This document shows, piece after piece, positions 56,320 to 63,990 of a DNA stretch of 64,000 bases. Numbering within the stretch: position 1 is the first letter of the stretch; every line of letters starts with the position of its first letter. A program made the position numbers and the translations under genes. The notes under the pieces were generated by a model. It made no database searches, was not told where the DNA came from, and saw nothing but the letters and a program-made list of their open reading frames with translations. Origin of the DNA: a candidate division WOR-3 bacterium (GTDB lineage: Bacteria > Hydrothermota > Tepidihabitantia > Tepidihabitantales > DTDR01); assembly GCA_039801725.1 (NCBI GenBank), contig JBDRVE010000001.1, positions 41,168-105,167 of the forward strand. Reading direction: 5' to 3'.

Positions 56320-56706
56320 ATGTATTCCGAAAAGGTGATGGAACATTTTTTAAATCCTCGGAATGTTGGCGAAATTCCAGATGCCGATGGTATTGGAGAA
56401 GTAGGGAATCCGATTTGTGGTGATATGATGACTTTTTATATTAAGGTAAAAGATAATATTTTAATAGATGTAAAATATAAAACCTTTGGTTGTGGTGCAG
56501 CAATTGCTGTCGCCAGTATGGTTTCAGAAATGGCAAAAGGGAAAACAATTGAAGAAGCCTTAAAGATAACTAATGAAATGGTGGCTAAAGAACTTGGTGG
56601 TCTGCCGCCTCATAAAATGCATTGCTCTAATTTAGGAGCCGATGCTTTACATAAAGCAATTGAAGATTATTTAAAAAAGAAGGGAAAAAATGAAAGAAAA
56701 GAATAA
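56320..56706 (+). CDS. iscU: Iron-sulfur cluster scaffold IscU/NifU-like
   Basis: 128 residues. Scaffold on which Fe-S clusters are assembled before delivery. The three ligand Cys are in NPICGDMMTF, FGCGAAIA and KMHCSNLGAD, with the conserved Asp after the first. The start MYSEKVMEHFLNPRNVGE is canonical. No iscS is adjacent. A 54-residue zinc-ribbon gene overlaps its end. Confidence 0.93.
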   Translation: MYSEKVMEHFLNPRNVGEIPDADGIGEVGNPICGDMMTFYIKVKDNILIDVKYKTFGCGAAIAVASMVSEMAKGKTIEEALKITNEMVAKELGGLPPHKMHCSNLGADALHKAIEDYLKKKGKNERKE

Positions 56707-56854
56707 TTGCCATTGCCCTTTTTGTAATCAGGAATTAGCCAAGGGAAAAATATTTTGTAAATCTTGTAAGATTGAGTTCAAAAAATGTCCCCATTGTGAA
56801 AAACTTATCCCCCATTTAGCAAAGGAATGTCCTTATTGTCATTACCAATTTTAA
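56690..56854 (+). CDS. Zinc-ribbon microprotein
   Basis: 54 residues (MKEKNNCHCPFCNQELAKGK...) with four Cys pairs: CHCPFC, CKSC, CPHC and CPYC, matching two zinc ribbons. The ATG lies inside the 3' end of iscU in another frame (17-bp overlap), preceded by AAGGGAAAA. Translational coupling suggests a role with the scaffold, perhaps metal handling, but there is no family evidence. Its stop overlaps the convergent membrane gene by 4 bp. Confidence 0.7.
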   Translation: MKEKNNCHCPFCNQELAKGKIFCKSCKIEFKKCPHCEKLIPHLAKECPYCHYQF

Positions 56855-57483
56855 ATCAATTTGGGAATCAATAAGAAAACCTTCGGTGTTGGGTAATATT
56901 TCATTATTATTTTATTCTCATATTTTGCTTGAAAGATAATTATTAAAACCCCAAGCGGTAAAAGAAAAAAACCTAAAGCCGAAGAAAAAGTAAAAGGAAT
57001 GCTTATTAATTGAATTAAAGTTGCTAAATATCGTGGCTGAGTGATTTTTTTATAAATTATTTTTTTAGACAAATCGGGCAAAGAACTTGTTAAAGCAATC
57101 AAAAGGGTAATTATCCGTAATAAGGTGCCAATAAAAAAGATAATTAAACCAAAGATATTTATCCCTGGTTTCAAAAATTCTAATTGAGAAAAATGGCGAT
57201 AGCAATAATCCACACCATTAAGAATTAAAAAAGGGTAAAAATATAGAGAGTAGATAATCCTTAAACCTTGATGGTAAGACACGATCCCTGATTGAAAAAA
57301 GGGAGAAGAAAAATAGTACTCAATAATCATCCAATAGGTAAGGGTAATAAAAAAGATTGTGGGGATTAAAACACCTTGATTAAGGGAAGAAGCAAAAAGA
57401 TTTTTAAAAAAATGGAAGAAATAAATAAAAAGAAAAAGACACCACAAGAATCTTCCCCACTTTAATTTTTTGTTAAATTTCAT
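56851..57483 (-). CDS. Isoprenylcysteine carboxyl methyltransferase-like membrane protein
   Basis: 210 residues with five or six membrane helices. The C-terminal half has the ICMT/PEMT pattern: KKITQPRYLATLIQLISIPF (RHPxY-like), a hydrophobic pair, then AKYENKIIMKYY in place of the usual E-E-x-x-L-x-x-x-(F/Y). It is likely an AdoMet-dependent methyltransferase acting on a lipid or isoprenoid; the substrate is unknown. It directly follows accC (0-nt gap). Confidence 0.6.
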   Translation of the reverse strand: MKFNKKLKWGRFLWCLFLFIYFFHFFKNLFASSLNQGVLIPTIFFITLTYWMIIEYYFSSPFFQSGIVSYHQGLRIIYSLYFYPFLILNGVDYCYRHFSQLEFLKPGINIFGLIIFFIGTLLRIITLLIALTSSLPDLSKKIIYKKITQPRYLATLIQLISIPFTFSSALGFFLLPLGVLIIIFQAKYENKIIMKYYPTPKVFLLIPKLI

Positions 57484-58818
57484 TTAAAATTTACCTCCTC
57501 TTAACCTCTCAGTAATTTTGAAATACTCGCCTCTTAGGAAATCTTCGTCTTCTAAAATTTTCAGAAGAAAATCTTTATTAGTTTTTACTCCGCTAATTTC
57601 CGTTTCCTTTAAAGCGTTAATCAATCTAATTCTTGCTTCTTCTCGATCTTTACCCCAAGCAATATATTTTGCTAATAAAGAATCATAATAAGGAGGAATA
57701 ATATACTTTTCATAGATATGGGTATCAATTCTCAAAAAGGGATAAAAGGGCAAATAAAGTTTCTCGATTTTACCAGGAGAGGGAATAAAATTATTATCTG
57801 GATCACTGGCGCTTATTCGTGCCTCAATAGCAAAACCATTTCCATCAATAATTTTGGAAGTTAGATTTCGACCATCAGCAATTTTTATTTGTTCTTTTAC
57901 TAAATCTATACCGGTAATCATTTCGGTTACGGGATGTTCTACTTGAATTCGGGTATTTACTTCCATAAAATAGAAATCATCATAATAAAGAAATTCCAAA
58001 GTTCCGGCACTCCGGTATTTTATTTCGGAACAGAAATTTAATATCTTCTCTTGTACTTCCCTAATTTTTTCCAGAGGAATATTCAAAACCGGACTTTTTT
58101 CAATTATCTTTTGATGACGAAATTGAATTGTACAATCTCGTGGCGGAAATACCCAAACACCACCTTTACCATCGCCTAAAATTTGGAATTCAATATGCCT
58201 TACCGGATTTAAATATTTTTCGATATAAATTCGATCATCTAAAAAGGCATTTTTTGCCTCTAATTTTACCGTATCAAAATTATTTAAAAGTTCTTCTTCA
58301 TTATGAATCAACTTCATACCTTTACCACCGCCTCCAGCCGCGGCTTTTAAAAGTATTGGATAACCAATTTCCTTAGCAATTTTTTTGGCTTCCTTTTCAT
58401 CTTTTAATGCCTCTTCGGAACCAGGAATTATTTTTAAATCATATTTTTTTGCCATTTTCTTAGCAAACAACTTGTCACCAAATAGTCTGATAGTTTCCGA
58501 AGTAGGACCAATAAAAATTATTTTCATTTCTTCACAAGCATCGGCAAAATCCGGTGATTCTGCTAAAAAACCGTAACCCGGATGAACAGCATCCGAATTG
58601 GTAATCTCGCAGGTTGAAAGAATTCGAGAAGCAATAAGATAACTCTCTTGTGGCGGCCCTTTACCGATACAAACTTTTTCATCCGCCAATCTTACTCCTA
58701 AACTCTCTTTGTCAGCCTCGGAATAAACAATTACCGTTTTTAGTCCCAATTCCTTACAAGCCCGAATAATCCTTACCGCAATCTCTCCTCGATTAGCAAT
58801 CAATACTTTTTTTATCAT
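57484..58818 (-). CDS. accC: Biotin carboxylase subunit of acetyl-CoA carboxylase
   Basis: 444 residues. ATP-dependent carboxylation of biotin on the carrier protein. ATP-grasp motifs: KAAAGGGGKGMKLIHNEEEL, HIEFQILGDGKGG, EFLYYDDFYFMEVNTRIQVEHPVTE with the catalytic Glu/Arg, and the N-terminal VLIANRGEIAVRIIRAC. It follows efp with a 4-bp overlap; accB, usually between them, is absent, so the carrier must be encoded elsewhere. A pyruvate carboxylase-type partner is an alternative. Confidence 0.93.
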   Translation of the reverse strand: MIKKVLIANRGEIAVRIIRACKELGLKTVIVYSEADKESLGVRLADEKVCIGKGPPQESYLIASRILSTCEITNSDAVHPGYGFLAESPDFADACEEMKIIFIGPTSETIRLFGDKLFAKKMAKKYDLKIIPGSEEALKDEKEAKKIAKEIGYPILLKAAAGGGGKGMKLIHNEEELLNNFDTVKLEAKNAFLDDRIYIEKYLNPVRHIEFQILGDGKGGVWVFPPRDCTIQFRHQKIIEKSPVLNIPLEKIREVQEKILNFCSEIKYRSAGTLEFLYYDDFYFMEVNTRIQVEHPVTEMITGIDLVKEQIKIADGRNLTSKIIDGNGFAIEARISASDPDNNFIPSPGKIEKLYLPFYPFLRIDTHIYEKYIIPPYYDSLLAKYIAWGKDREEARIRLINALKETEISGVKTNKDFLLKILEDEDFLRGEYFKITERLRGGKF

Positions 58819-59375
58819 AAAACCCTTTCCACATAACTATTTGTCCTTGTATCAACTCTCACATAATCGCCAACCTCCACAAAGAAAGGAACATCGATCA
58901 CTAAACCGGTAGAAAGTTTTGCTGGTTTAGAAGAACCCGACATAGTATCCCCTTTAAAGGATGCCTGAGTTTCGACTACTTGTAAAACTACAAAAGTGGG
59001 CACTTCAATATTTACCGGTTTTCCTTGAAGATAGAGAATAGTTATTTCCAAATTCTCGGTAAGGTAGTAAATCCGATCACCGAGCACTTCTTTGGGAAAA
59101 GAGATTGTCTCATAGGATTCTAAATCCATAAAGTAATAATTCTCTCCTTCGGAGTAAAGAAACTGACCTTTTTTTCTATCTACTTCAATCTCTTCAAAGG
59201 TCTCGTCCGAATCAAAATTCTTCTCAATAACTTGACCGGTTGATAGATTTTTCAATTTAGTCCTAACAAAAGCCCTTCTTTGGGCAATTTTTACCCGCTG
59301 ATATTCTATTACTTGGTAATAACCATCTTCTAATTTAATAATTGTTCCAAAACGGAAATCATTTGGTGTAATCAT
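58815..59375 (-). CDS. efp: Elongation factor P with a non-canonical tip
   Basis: 186 residues from ATG 59375, which has AGGAGG 5 nt upstream (a GTG at 59381 overlaps that SD and is not chosen). Three EF-P domains are present (MITPNDFRFGTIIKLEDGYY, PKEVLGDRIYYL, KPAKLSTGLVIDVPFFVEVG). The domain I tip is VKIAQRRAF: aligned with VKPGKGQAF of E. coli, the modified Lys34 becomes Gln32 followed by two Arg. The pepP-efp-accC order is the classical EF-P neighbourhood, so this is the orthologue and 18951-19511 the EfpL paralogue. Confidence 0.92.
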   Translation of the reverse strand: MITPNDFRFGTIIKLEDGYYQVIEYQRVKIAQRRAFVRTKLKNLSTGQVIEKNFDSDETFEEIEVDRKKGQFLYSEGENYYFMDLESYETISFPKEVLGDRIYYLTENLEITILYLQGKPVNIEVPTFVVLQVVETQASFKGDTMSGSSKPAKLSTGLVIDVPFFVEVGDYVRVDTRTNSYVERVL

Positions 59376-59388
59376 CTTCACCTCCTTT

Positions 59389-60477
59389 TTATAAAACTAT
59401 AAGATTTTTCTCGCTTTGAGAAAGATAAACAAGTTCGTCTTCCTTAAAGAGAATTAAATCCTCAATCCGTACACCTCCAATATTAGGAAGATAAATACCC
59501 GGTTCAATAGTAAAAATCATATTTGGCTTTATTCTATCTTTAGAAAGAAAAGAAAGCCAAGGCTTTTCGTGAACTTCTAAACCAACCCCATGTCCTAAAC
59601 CATGACCAAAATATTCGCCATAGCCTTTATCTTTTATATAACTCCTTGCTTGAAAATCAACCTCTTTGGTTTTGAATTTTTTATTTGTTTTTAGAAAATC
59701 AATCGCTCTTTTCTGAGCATCCCAAACAATCTGATAAACCTTTTTAAGTTCGCTATCAACATTTCCTAAAAATATTGTTCGGGTCATATCTGAACAATAA
59801 CCCTGATATTTTGCGCCAATATCAATCACAATTGCTTCACCAAAGGCTATTTTCTTATCACTCGCCCTTGCGTGTGGCAATGCCGAATTCGCTCCACTGG
59901 CAACAATCACCGGAAAAGCAACTTCGCCTTCTTTTCTAAACTCATTCTCAATAAATAAGGCTAAATCCCTTTCCGTAATTCCTTCTTTTATCTCTTTTAA
60001 TAATTTATTAAAAACTTCATCAGTGATCCTTGCTGCCTTACTTATCAATCTTATCTCTTCTTCGTCTTTAATTGCTCGCAATTCTTCTTTGATAAAATTA
60101 GCTAAAGGTAAAAGTTTTATTTTCTTTCTTTTTTTTCTAAAATAATCTAAAAGTTTAGTGTAATTATCAATATTAACGCTCTCCCTTTCTATTCCTAATT
60201 TTTTAATTTTTAAAACTTCTCGCGGTGGAGAGGTAAAAAAATTTTTTTTAATAATAATTATCTGGTCAGCCTTCACTTCCCTTTTGCTTTGGAGTTCATA
60301 TCTAAAATCGGTATAAAAATATACTTTATCATCAAAAAATAAGAGATAACCATTGCTTCCTGTAAATCCGGAAAGATAACGAATGTTAACCAAATCGGTG
60401 ACTAAAAAACCATCCAAATTCTTTTTAAAAATATATTCAAAGATTTTCTTTTGTCTTTTTTGATAAATTTCTTCCAT
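59389..60477 (-). CDS. pepP: Xaa-Pro aminopeptidase/dipeptidase (M24B)
   Basis: 362 residues. A creatinase-like N-domain (LVTDLVNIRYLSGFTGSNGYLLFF) and a pita-bread catalytic domain with metal ligands VIDIGAKYQGYCSDMTRTIF (Asp, Asp), GHGLGHGVGLEVHEKP (His), FTIEPGIYLP (Glu) and GGVRIEDLIL (Glu). Whether it prefers dipeptides (PepQ) or longer peptides (PepP) cannot be told. Release of Pro peptides fits its pairing with EF-P. It starts a unit with efp, accC and the methyltransferase-like gene. Confidence 0.92.
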   Translation of the reverse strand: MEEIYQKRQKKIFEYIFKKNLDGFLVTDLVNIRYLSGFTGSNGYLLFFDDKVYFYTDFRYELQSKREVKADQIIIIKKNFFTSPPREVLKIKKLGIERESVNIDNYTKLLDYFRKKRKKIKLLPLANFIKEELRAIKDEEEIRLISKAARITDEVFNKLLKEIKEGITERDLALFIENEFRKEGEVAFPVIVASGANSALPHARASDKKIAFGEAIVIDIGAKYQGYCSDMTRTIFLGNVDSELKKVYQIVWDAQKRAIDFLKTNKKFKTKEVDFQARSYIKDKGYGEYFGHGLGHGVGLEVHEKPWLSFLSKDRIKPNMIFTIEPGIYLPNIGGVRIEDLILFKEDELVYLSQSEKNLIVL

Positions 60478-60483
60478 TGGAAT

Positions 60484-60512
60484 ATTTTAAAGAAGAAACT
60501 TAATTAAGTCAA
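60484..60512 (-). promoter_or_regulatory. Leaderless promoter of pepP-efp-accC
   Basis: Minus-strand TTGACT (60507-60512), 17-nt spacer, TAAAAT (60484-60489), 6 nt to the ATG at 60477. Its -35 is only 5 bp from the rnpB -35, back to back. Confidence 0.7.
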
Positions 60513-60517
60513 TCAAA

Positions 60518-60546
60518 TTGACATTGAGAGAAAATTGGCCTATATT
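60518..60546 (+). promoter_or_regulatory. Promoter of rnpB
   Basis: TTGACA (60518-60523), 17-nt spacer, TATATT (60541-60546), then 7 nt to the first base of the P1 helix at 60554. This RNA gene calibrates the -10 to +1 distance used for the leaderless calls. Confidence 0.8.
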
Positions 60547-60553
60547 TATTTTT

Positions 60554-60907
60554 GGTGGTGGGATGAGGCGGTCGCGGTGGGCTTTAGGCTCACTGAGGAA
60601 ACTCCGGACTCGCGCCAACCCGGATACCTCGGGCAACCGAGGGCTATCTTGCCGAAAGGCAAGATAGACGGAAAGTGCCACAGAAACGCAAACCGCCAGC
60701 GGTCCCACTTTAGTGGGATGCGGGCAAGGGTGAAACAGTGCGGTAAGAGCGCACTACCTTGTCTCGCAAGGGACAAGGTGGGCAAACCCTATCCGGAGCA
60801 AGGTCAAATAAGGGGCGAGAGGTTGGTTGGCCCTCGTTTGAGCCCCGGGTAGACCGCGTCAGATAAATGACCGCCTAAAACAGAATCCGGGTTATCATCC
60901 CACCACC
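60554..60907 (+). ncRNA. rnpB: RNase P RNA, bacterial type A
   Basis: Catalytic RNA that matures tRNA 5' ends. P1 is GGTGGTGGGATGA (60554-60566) paired with TCATCCCACCACC (60895-60907). Conserved regions are present: GAGGAAACTCCGGACTC (CR I), GTGCCACAGAAACGC (CR II), AAGGGTGAAACAGTGCGGTA (CR III), AGATAAATGACCGCC (CR IV) and ACAGAATCCGGGTTAT (CR V). In P4 the usual G next to the bulged U is C (AAACTCC), and its partner is G (CCGGGTTA instead of CCGGCTTA), a compensatory swap. The GC-rich block stands out from the AT-rich surroundings. Confidence 0.97.
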
Positions 60908-61149
60908 CCTATTGGAAATTTTTATAATTCTTTTATATCTTTTGGTTATATTTTGATCGCTCCAATCTCAAAAAATTTTTTTTCTCTTTGTTAAAAATTA
61001 TCCGAATTTATACATTTTGATAACTTCTTTCACTCTCGGAATACCGCCATCCGCCACTGCTTTTAACTTACCATCAATTCATACCGCGCACTTGCTAAAA
61101 ATACTATTTTAATAACCCATTTTTGTCATTCTTATGTTTCTCTACCTTA
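60908..61149. other. Gene-free interval with one peptide-like trace
   Basis: No intact gene. The minus strand at about 61015-61100 reads IDGKLKAVADGGIPRVKEVI before a stop, which faintly resembles the end of thioredoxin-like redox proteins but lacks any CxxC part. The remainder is AT-rich and featureless. Confidence 0.3.
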
Positions 61150-61575
61150 TTGTTATCTTTTTAATAATAAATTTAAAACCTTTTTCGCTGTCCATAAACT
61201 CTAATCAAAACCAATACTTTAATAATTTTTAAACTAACAAAATAATGCTTCTAAGAAATCTATATGAAAAATTTTGTCATTCAATTCAATCTGCTTTGTC
61301 GCCTTCATTATGACATCCATAAATTTAAAAAGTACGCTAACCTTTTTATATACACTCAAATCAACTTTAATTAATTTAAATTCATCTACTCTATCCAAAA
61401 TACCTAATAGCAGAGAGATTATTTATACCTTTCGTCGGAAATTTAATAATAGAAATTCTTATAAGATTATTAACCGCTTTCTTTTAGATCGCCATCTCTT
61501 TCCTTTTAAAATCATTGTTTCTAACTCTTGAAACTCTATCCCTGTAGCGCTTTCTGCTTTTCCTGCTTTGGTGTT
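61150..61575. repeat. Degenerate dispersed segment, copy B
   Basis: Aligns by eye with 30640-31060 in the same orientation. Minus-strand reading gives ATGIEFQELETMILKGKRWR, then VDEFKLIKVDLSVYKKVSVL, NDKIFHIDFLEALF and TAKKVLNLLLK, broken by several stops. FLEAL and TAKKVLNLL recur in copy A. It is probably a twice-preserved gene relic; the family is not identified. Confidence 0.55.
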
Positions 61576-61674
61576 TAAAAATGTGTTAATTAATTTATTG
61601 GCATTAAATTAAAAAATTGGGGTTATTTTTTATCATGCTTATTCTCCATCTACATACAATACAAAAAAGAGACT

Positions 61675-61702
61675 AAAAGGTTATCGCCTTTTTTCTTTTC
61701 TT
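61675..61702 (+). terminator. Weak terminator-like hairpin
   Basis: AAAAGG, loop TTATCG, CCTTTT, then TTCTTTTCTTT. Only 6 bp, and no active gene lies directly upstream on either strand. The rest of 61576-61827 is AT-rich without a recognisable gene. Confidence 0.25.
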
Positions 61703-61827
61703 TAGCAACAGAATTTATATATTTTTTACAAAAACAGCAAGTTAAGAGATTTGTAGTTGAAAAGGTATTAATTTATTGTTATCTATCATTTTCGGTTGGC
61801 AATAATTTCTGTCAGGATACTAATAAT

Positions 61828-61855
61828 TTGACTTAATAAGTTTTTTAATTTTAAT
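61828..61855 (+). promoter_or_regulatory. Leaderless promoter of rtcA
   Basis: TTGACT (61828-61833), 16-nt spacer, TTTAAT (61850-61855), 7 nt to the ATG at 61863. It is a sigma-70-like site; no sigma-54 element of the E. coli rtcBA type is seen. Confidence 0.65.
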
Positions 61856-61862
61856 TAAAACT

Positions 61863-62891
61863 ATGATAATTATTGATGGTTCTTATGGTGAAGGAGGCGG
61901 ACAGATTTTGAGAACTTCTTTAAGCCTTTCGGCCTGTTTAAAAAAACCTTTTTTGATTAATAATATTCGAAAGGGAAGGTCAAAACCAGGTATTTTAGCC
62001 CAACATTTAACCGGAATAAATGCCGCGGCAAAAATCACTAATGCTATTGTTGAAGGTAATCAACTTTTCTCTCTCAATTTAAAATTTGTTCCCCAAACAA
62101 TCATTGGGGGTGAGTATTATTTTAATGTCGCTGAAAAGAAAAAAAGTGCCGGCTCGGTTACTTTGGTTGTCCAAGCAATTTTGCCTATTCTCTTTTTTGC
62201 CTCTCAACCTTCCAAAGTAATTTTAGAGGGCGGTACCCATGTGCCTTTTAGTCCTCCTTATGATTATTTAGAAAATGTCCTTATTCCGACAATAAAGGAA
62301 TTTTCCCTTTTCTGTAAAGTTAAAATTAAGAAATACGGCTTTTATCCGGTTGGCGGAGGTAGGATAATTTTAGAAGTAGAACCTTTTAAAAAAACTGATA
62401 AAAAGAGTGTGGAATTTTTGGAAAGAGGAAAATTGGTAAAAATGAAAATCATTTCTAAAGTAGGAAAGTTGGATAAAAGTATTGCCCAAAGACAGGTAGA
62501 TCGGGCTTACCATTACTTAAAAGACTTTAATCCCGAGATTGTTGTCGAAGAAGTTGAAAGCATTTCTCCAGGAACTTATACTTTTATTTTAGCCCAATTT
62601 GAAAAGATTGCTGCCGGGTTTTCTTCCTTAGGAGAGCTCGGCAAACCTGCCGAAAAAGTAGCCGAAGAAGCAGTAAATCAATTCTTCGAATATTATCACC
62701 ATAATGGCGTGATAGATTACCATCTTGCTGACCAATTACCAGTTTTTATTGTTTTAACTAATATCTCCTGTCGCTATAAAACCAACAAAATAACTAACCA
62801 TCTCAAAACTAATCTGTGGGTAATAAAAAATTTCCTACCACAAAAAAATATTTTTCTTAATGAAAAAGAGGGACTAATAGAAATTTATTAA
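61863..62891 (+). CDS. rtcA: RNA 3'-terminal phosphate cyclase
   Basis: 342 residues. Converts RNA 3'-phosphates to 2',3'-cyclic phosphates using ATP. The family N-terminus IIIDGSYGEGGGQILRTSLS, the RxGRxxPG-like RKGRSKPGILAQHL, GGTHVPFSPPYDYLENV, YPVGGGRI and the C-terminal DYHLADQLPVFI with the adenylated His are all present. The length equals E. coli RtcA. No rtcB is adjacent. The 127-nt nested hairpin begins 5 nt after the stop. Confidence 0.95.
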   Translation: MIIIDGSYGEGGGQILRTSLSLSACLKKPFLINNIRKGRSKPGILAQHLTGINAAAKITNAIVEGNQLFSLNLKFVPQTIIGGEYYFNVAEKKKSAGSVTLVVQAILPILFFASQPSKVILEGGTHVPFSPPYDYLENVLIPTIKEFSLFCKVKIKKYGFYPVGGGRIILEVEPFKKTDKKSVEFLERGKLVKMKIISKVGKLDKSIAQRQVDRAYHYLKDFNPEIVVEEVESISPGTYTFILAQFEKIAAGFSSLGELGKPAEKVAEEAVNQFFEYYHHNGVIDYHLADQLPVFIVLTNISCRYKTNKITNHLKTNLWVIKNFLPQKNIFLNEKEGLIEIY

Positions 62892-62895
62892 ATAA

Positions 62896-63022
62896 CTACG
62901 GAGAGAAGAAAGTGGGGTGGCAAGGTTCAGGCAAATTAAAGGAGGGTCTATTTGTCTGGATGAAAATAAGGAGGTTATTTTTGAATAGGATACCTGAACC
63001 TTTTTCTTTCTTCTCTCCGTAG
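62896..63022 (+). ncRNA. Long nested hairpin, candidate structured RNA
   Basis: A 127-nt rod. The closing stem of 17 perfect base pairs, CTACGGAGAGAAGAAAG (62896-62912) with 63006-63022, encloses an asymmetric internal loop (9 and 3 nt). Next is a perfect 10-bp stem, AAGGTTCAGG (62922-62931) with 62993-63002, then CTATT/AATAG, and an apical AAAATAA/TTATTTT stem with loop GGAGG (62963-62981). A second GGAGG lies at 62941. No U-run follows, so it is not a simple terminator. The plus strand is assumed because it follows rtcA. Confidence 0.6.
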
Positions 63023-63231
63023 CTAAATTATTTATACTTAATACTATCGATCTCATTTGAAAAAATTATAATAAATTTTTTTAAAAAGTCAAATATTTTA
63101 AAAGTAAATGTGTTAAGACATGGTTACCAAATTAATAAGGGTGTTATGTTGAAGTTACTCAATAAGTTTTTTTGAAATAATAGGCATCCCAAAAAGAATT
63201 AAAAGAGTAAGAAAATCAAAAGGGGACGCCT
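63023..63231. other. Gene-free interval before the IS remnant
   Basis: No intact gene. At about 63171-63230 the plus strand reads FFEIIGIPKRIKRVRKSKGD, which could be a piece of a transposase integrase core upstream of the IS481 start, but it is too short to assign. The rest is AT-rich. Confidence 0.3.
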
Positions 63232-63473
63232 ATGTTTCTACACAAAAATTATGTAACAAAATGAATAAAAAGCAAGATTTAATTTAATAGTAAAAATGAT
63301 ATAAGAAATAAACAAAGATAGAAATATAAGCCAAATCAGTAGACAATATGGAGTTTCCCGAAAAATACCTTAAGAAAATGGATAAAAAGATATAAAGAAA
63401 AAGGAGAAAATGGACTTAAAGAACTCTCAAGAAAACCACCTAACTCACCTGACAGAACTCCTAAAGATATATA
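63232..63473 (+). pseudogene. IS481-type transposase N-terminal remnant
   Basis: ATG at 63232 begins MFLHKNYVTK then a stop, matching the M-x-LHKN start of many IS481 transposases. After frame changes the helix-turn-helix region reads DRNISQISRQYGVSRK, then LRKWIKRYKEKGENGLKELS and RKPPNSPDRTPKDI before a stop. This is the usual N-terminal order of the family. The DDE catalytic domain does not follow, so the element is dead. Confidence 0.65.
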
Positions 63474-63822
63474 AAAACATAAACCTAATTTTGTTAAAAC
63501 TAATTCTTTCCGATAAACAATATTTTGCCTTTAATACCTTTTTCAAGTAATTTGTTTTCAATAAAGAAATTTACATATTTCGGAAATTGTGTTTATTAAA
63601 CACATACTCGAATCTGAAGAGTACTTACCTTAAATGCTTTATAACAGGTGCTCAAAGTCATACTTTATGCCCAAGGTTATACCTTTCTTTAACCACCCTT
63701 CTGGTATCTAAATGAATGAAAATTATTATAGATTATTACTTTCTCATCAAAAATATTGAAATAGAACTTTTCTTTTAAATCCTATTTTGTTATCCTTTTA
63801 TTAGATGGTCCAATCAGGATAG
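63474..63822. other. Gene-free AT-rich interval
   Basis: No gene, RNA or repeat could be supported. All frames are interrupted every few tens of codons. It lies between the transposase remnant and the second 24-nt array. Confidence 0.4.
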
Positions 63823-63990
63823 TGCTACCTTCATAGATTTAATAACTCCTACCCAATTGTAAAAGATAAAATTATTATTATCCCCATTAATAAATCGATG
63901 TTTATTCCCGTTAATAAAATTATGATTATTATCCTTAATAAATTTATTGTTAATCCTTTTAACAATAGTTTTAACATTCCCAAAGAGTAG
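63823..63990 (+). repeat. Second 24-nt periodic array, reads as octapeptide repeats
   Basis: (A/G)ATAAA or AACAAT recurs at exactly 24-nt spacing at 63865, 63889, 63913, 63937 and 63961. The plus frame is open from 63823 to a TAG at 63988. It reads octads such as VKDKIIII, PINKSMFI, PVNKIMII, ILNKFIVN and PFNNSFNI, closely like those at 6578-6805. There is no start codon in the open stretch before the repeats. Confidence 0.55.

Noticed and set aside
60535..60852. Open frames of 70-105 codons on both strands within the GC-rich block
   Set aside because: They coincide with RNase P RNA; the conserved regions and P1 pairing explain the sequence and the frames are chance.
61015..61100. Thioredoxin-like remnant on the minus strand (IDGKLKAVADGGIPRVKEVI)
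   Set aside because: Only about 30 residues, no CxxC, and no frame continues it; too weak to annotate as a pseudogene.
62874..63056. 60-codon minus-strand frame after rtcA
   Set aside because: It runs through the perfect nested hairpin, overlaps the rtcA end and has no promoter or family resemblance.
63171..63230. Integrase-core fragment upstream of the IS481 start (FFEIIGIPKRIKRVRKSKGD)
   Set aside because: Plausible but too short, and the order (C-terminal piece before N-terminal piece) would need two elements.
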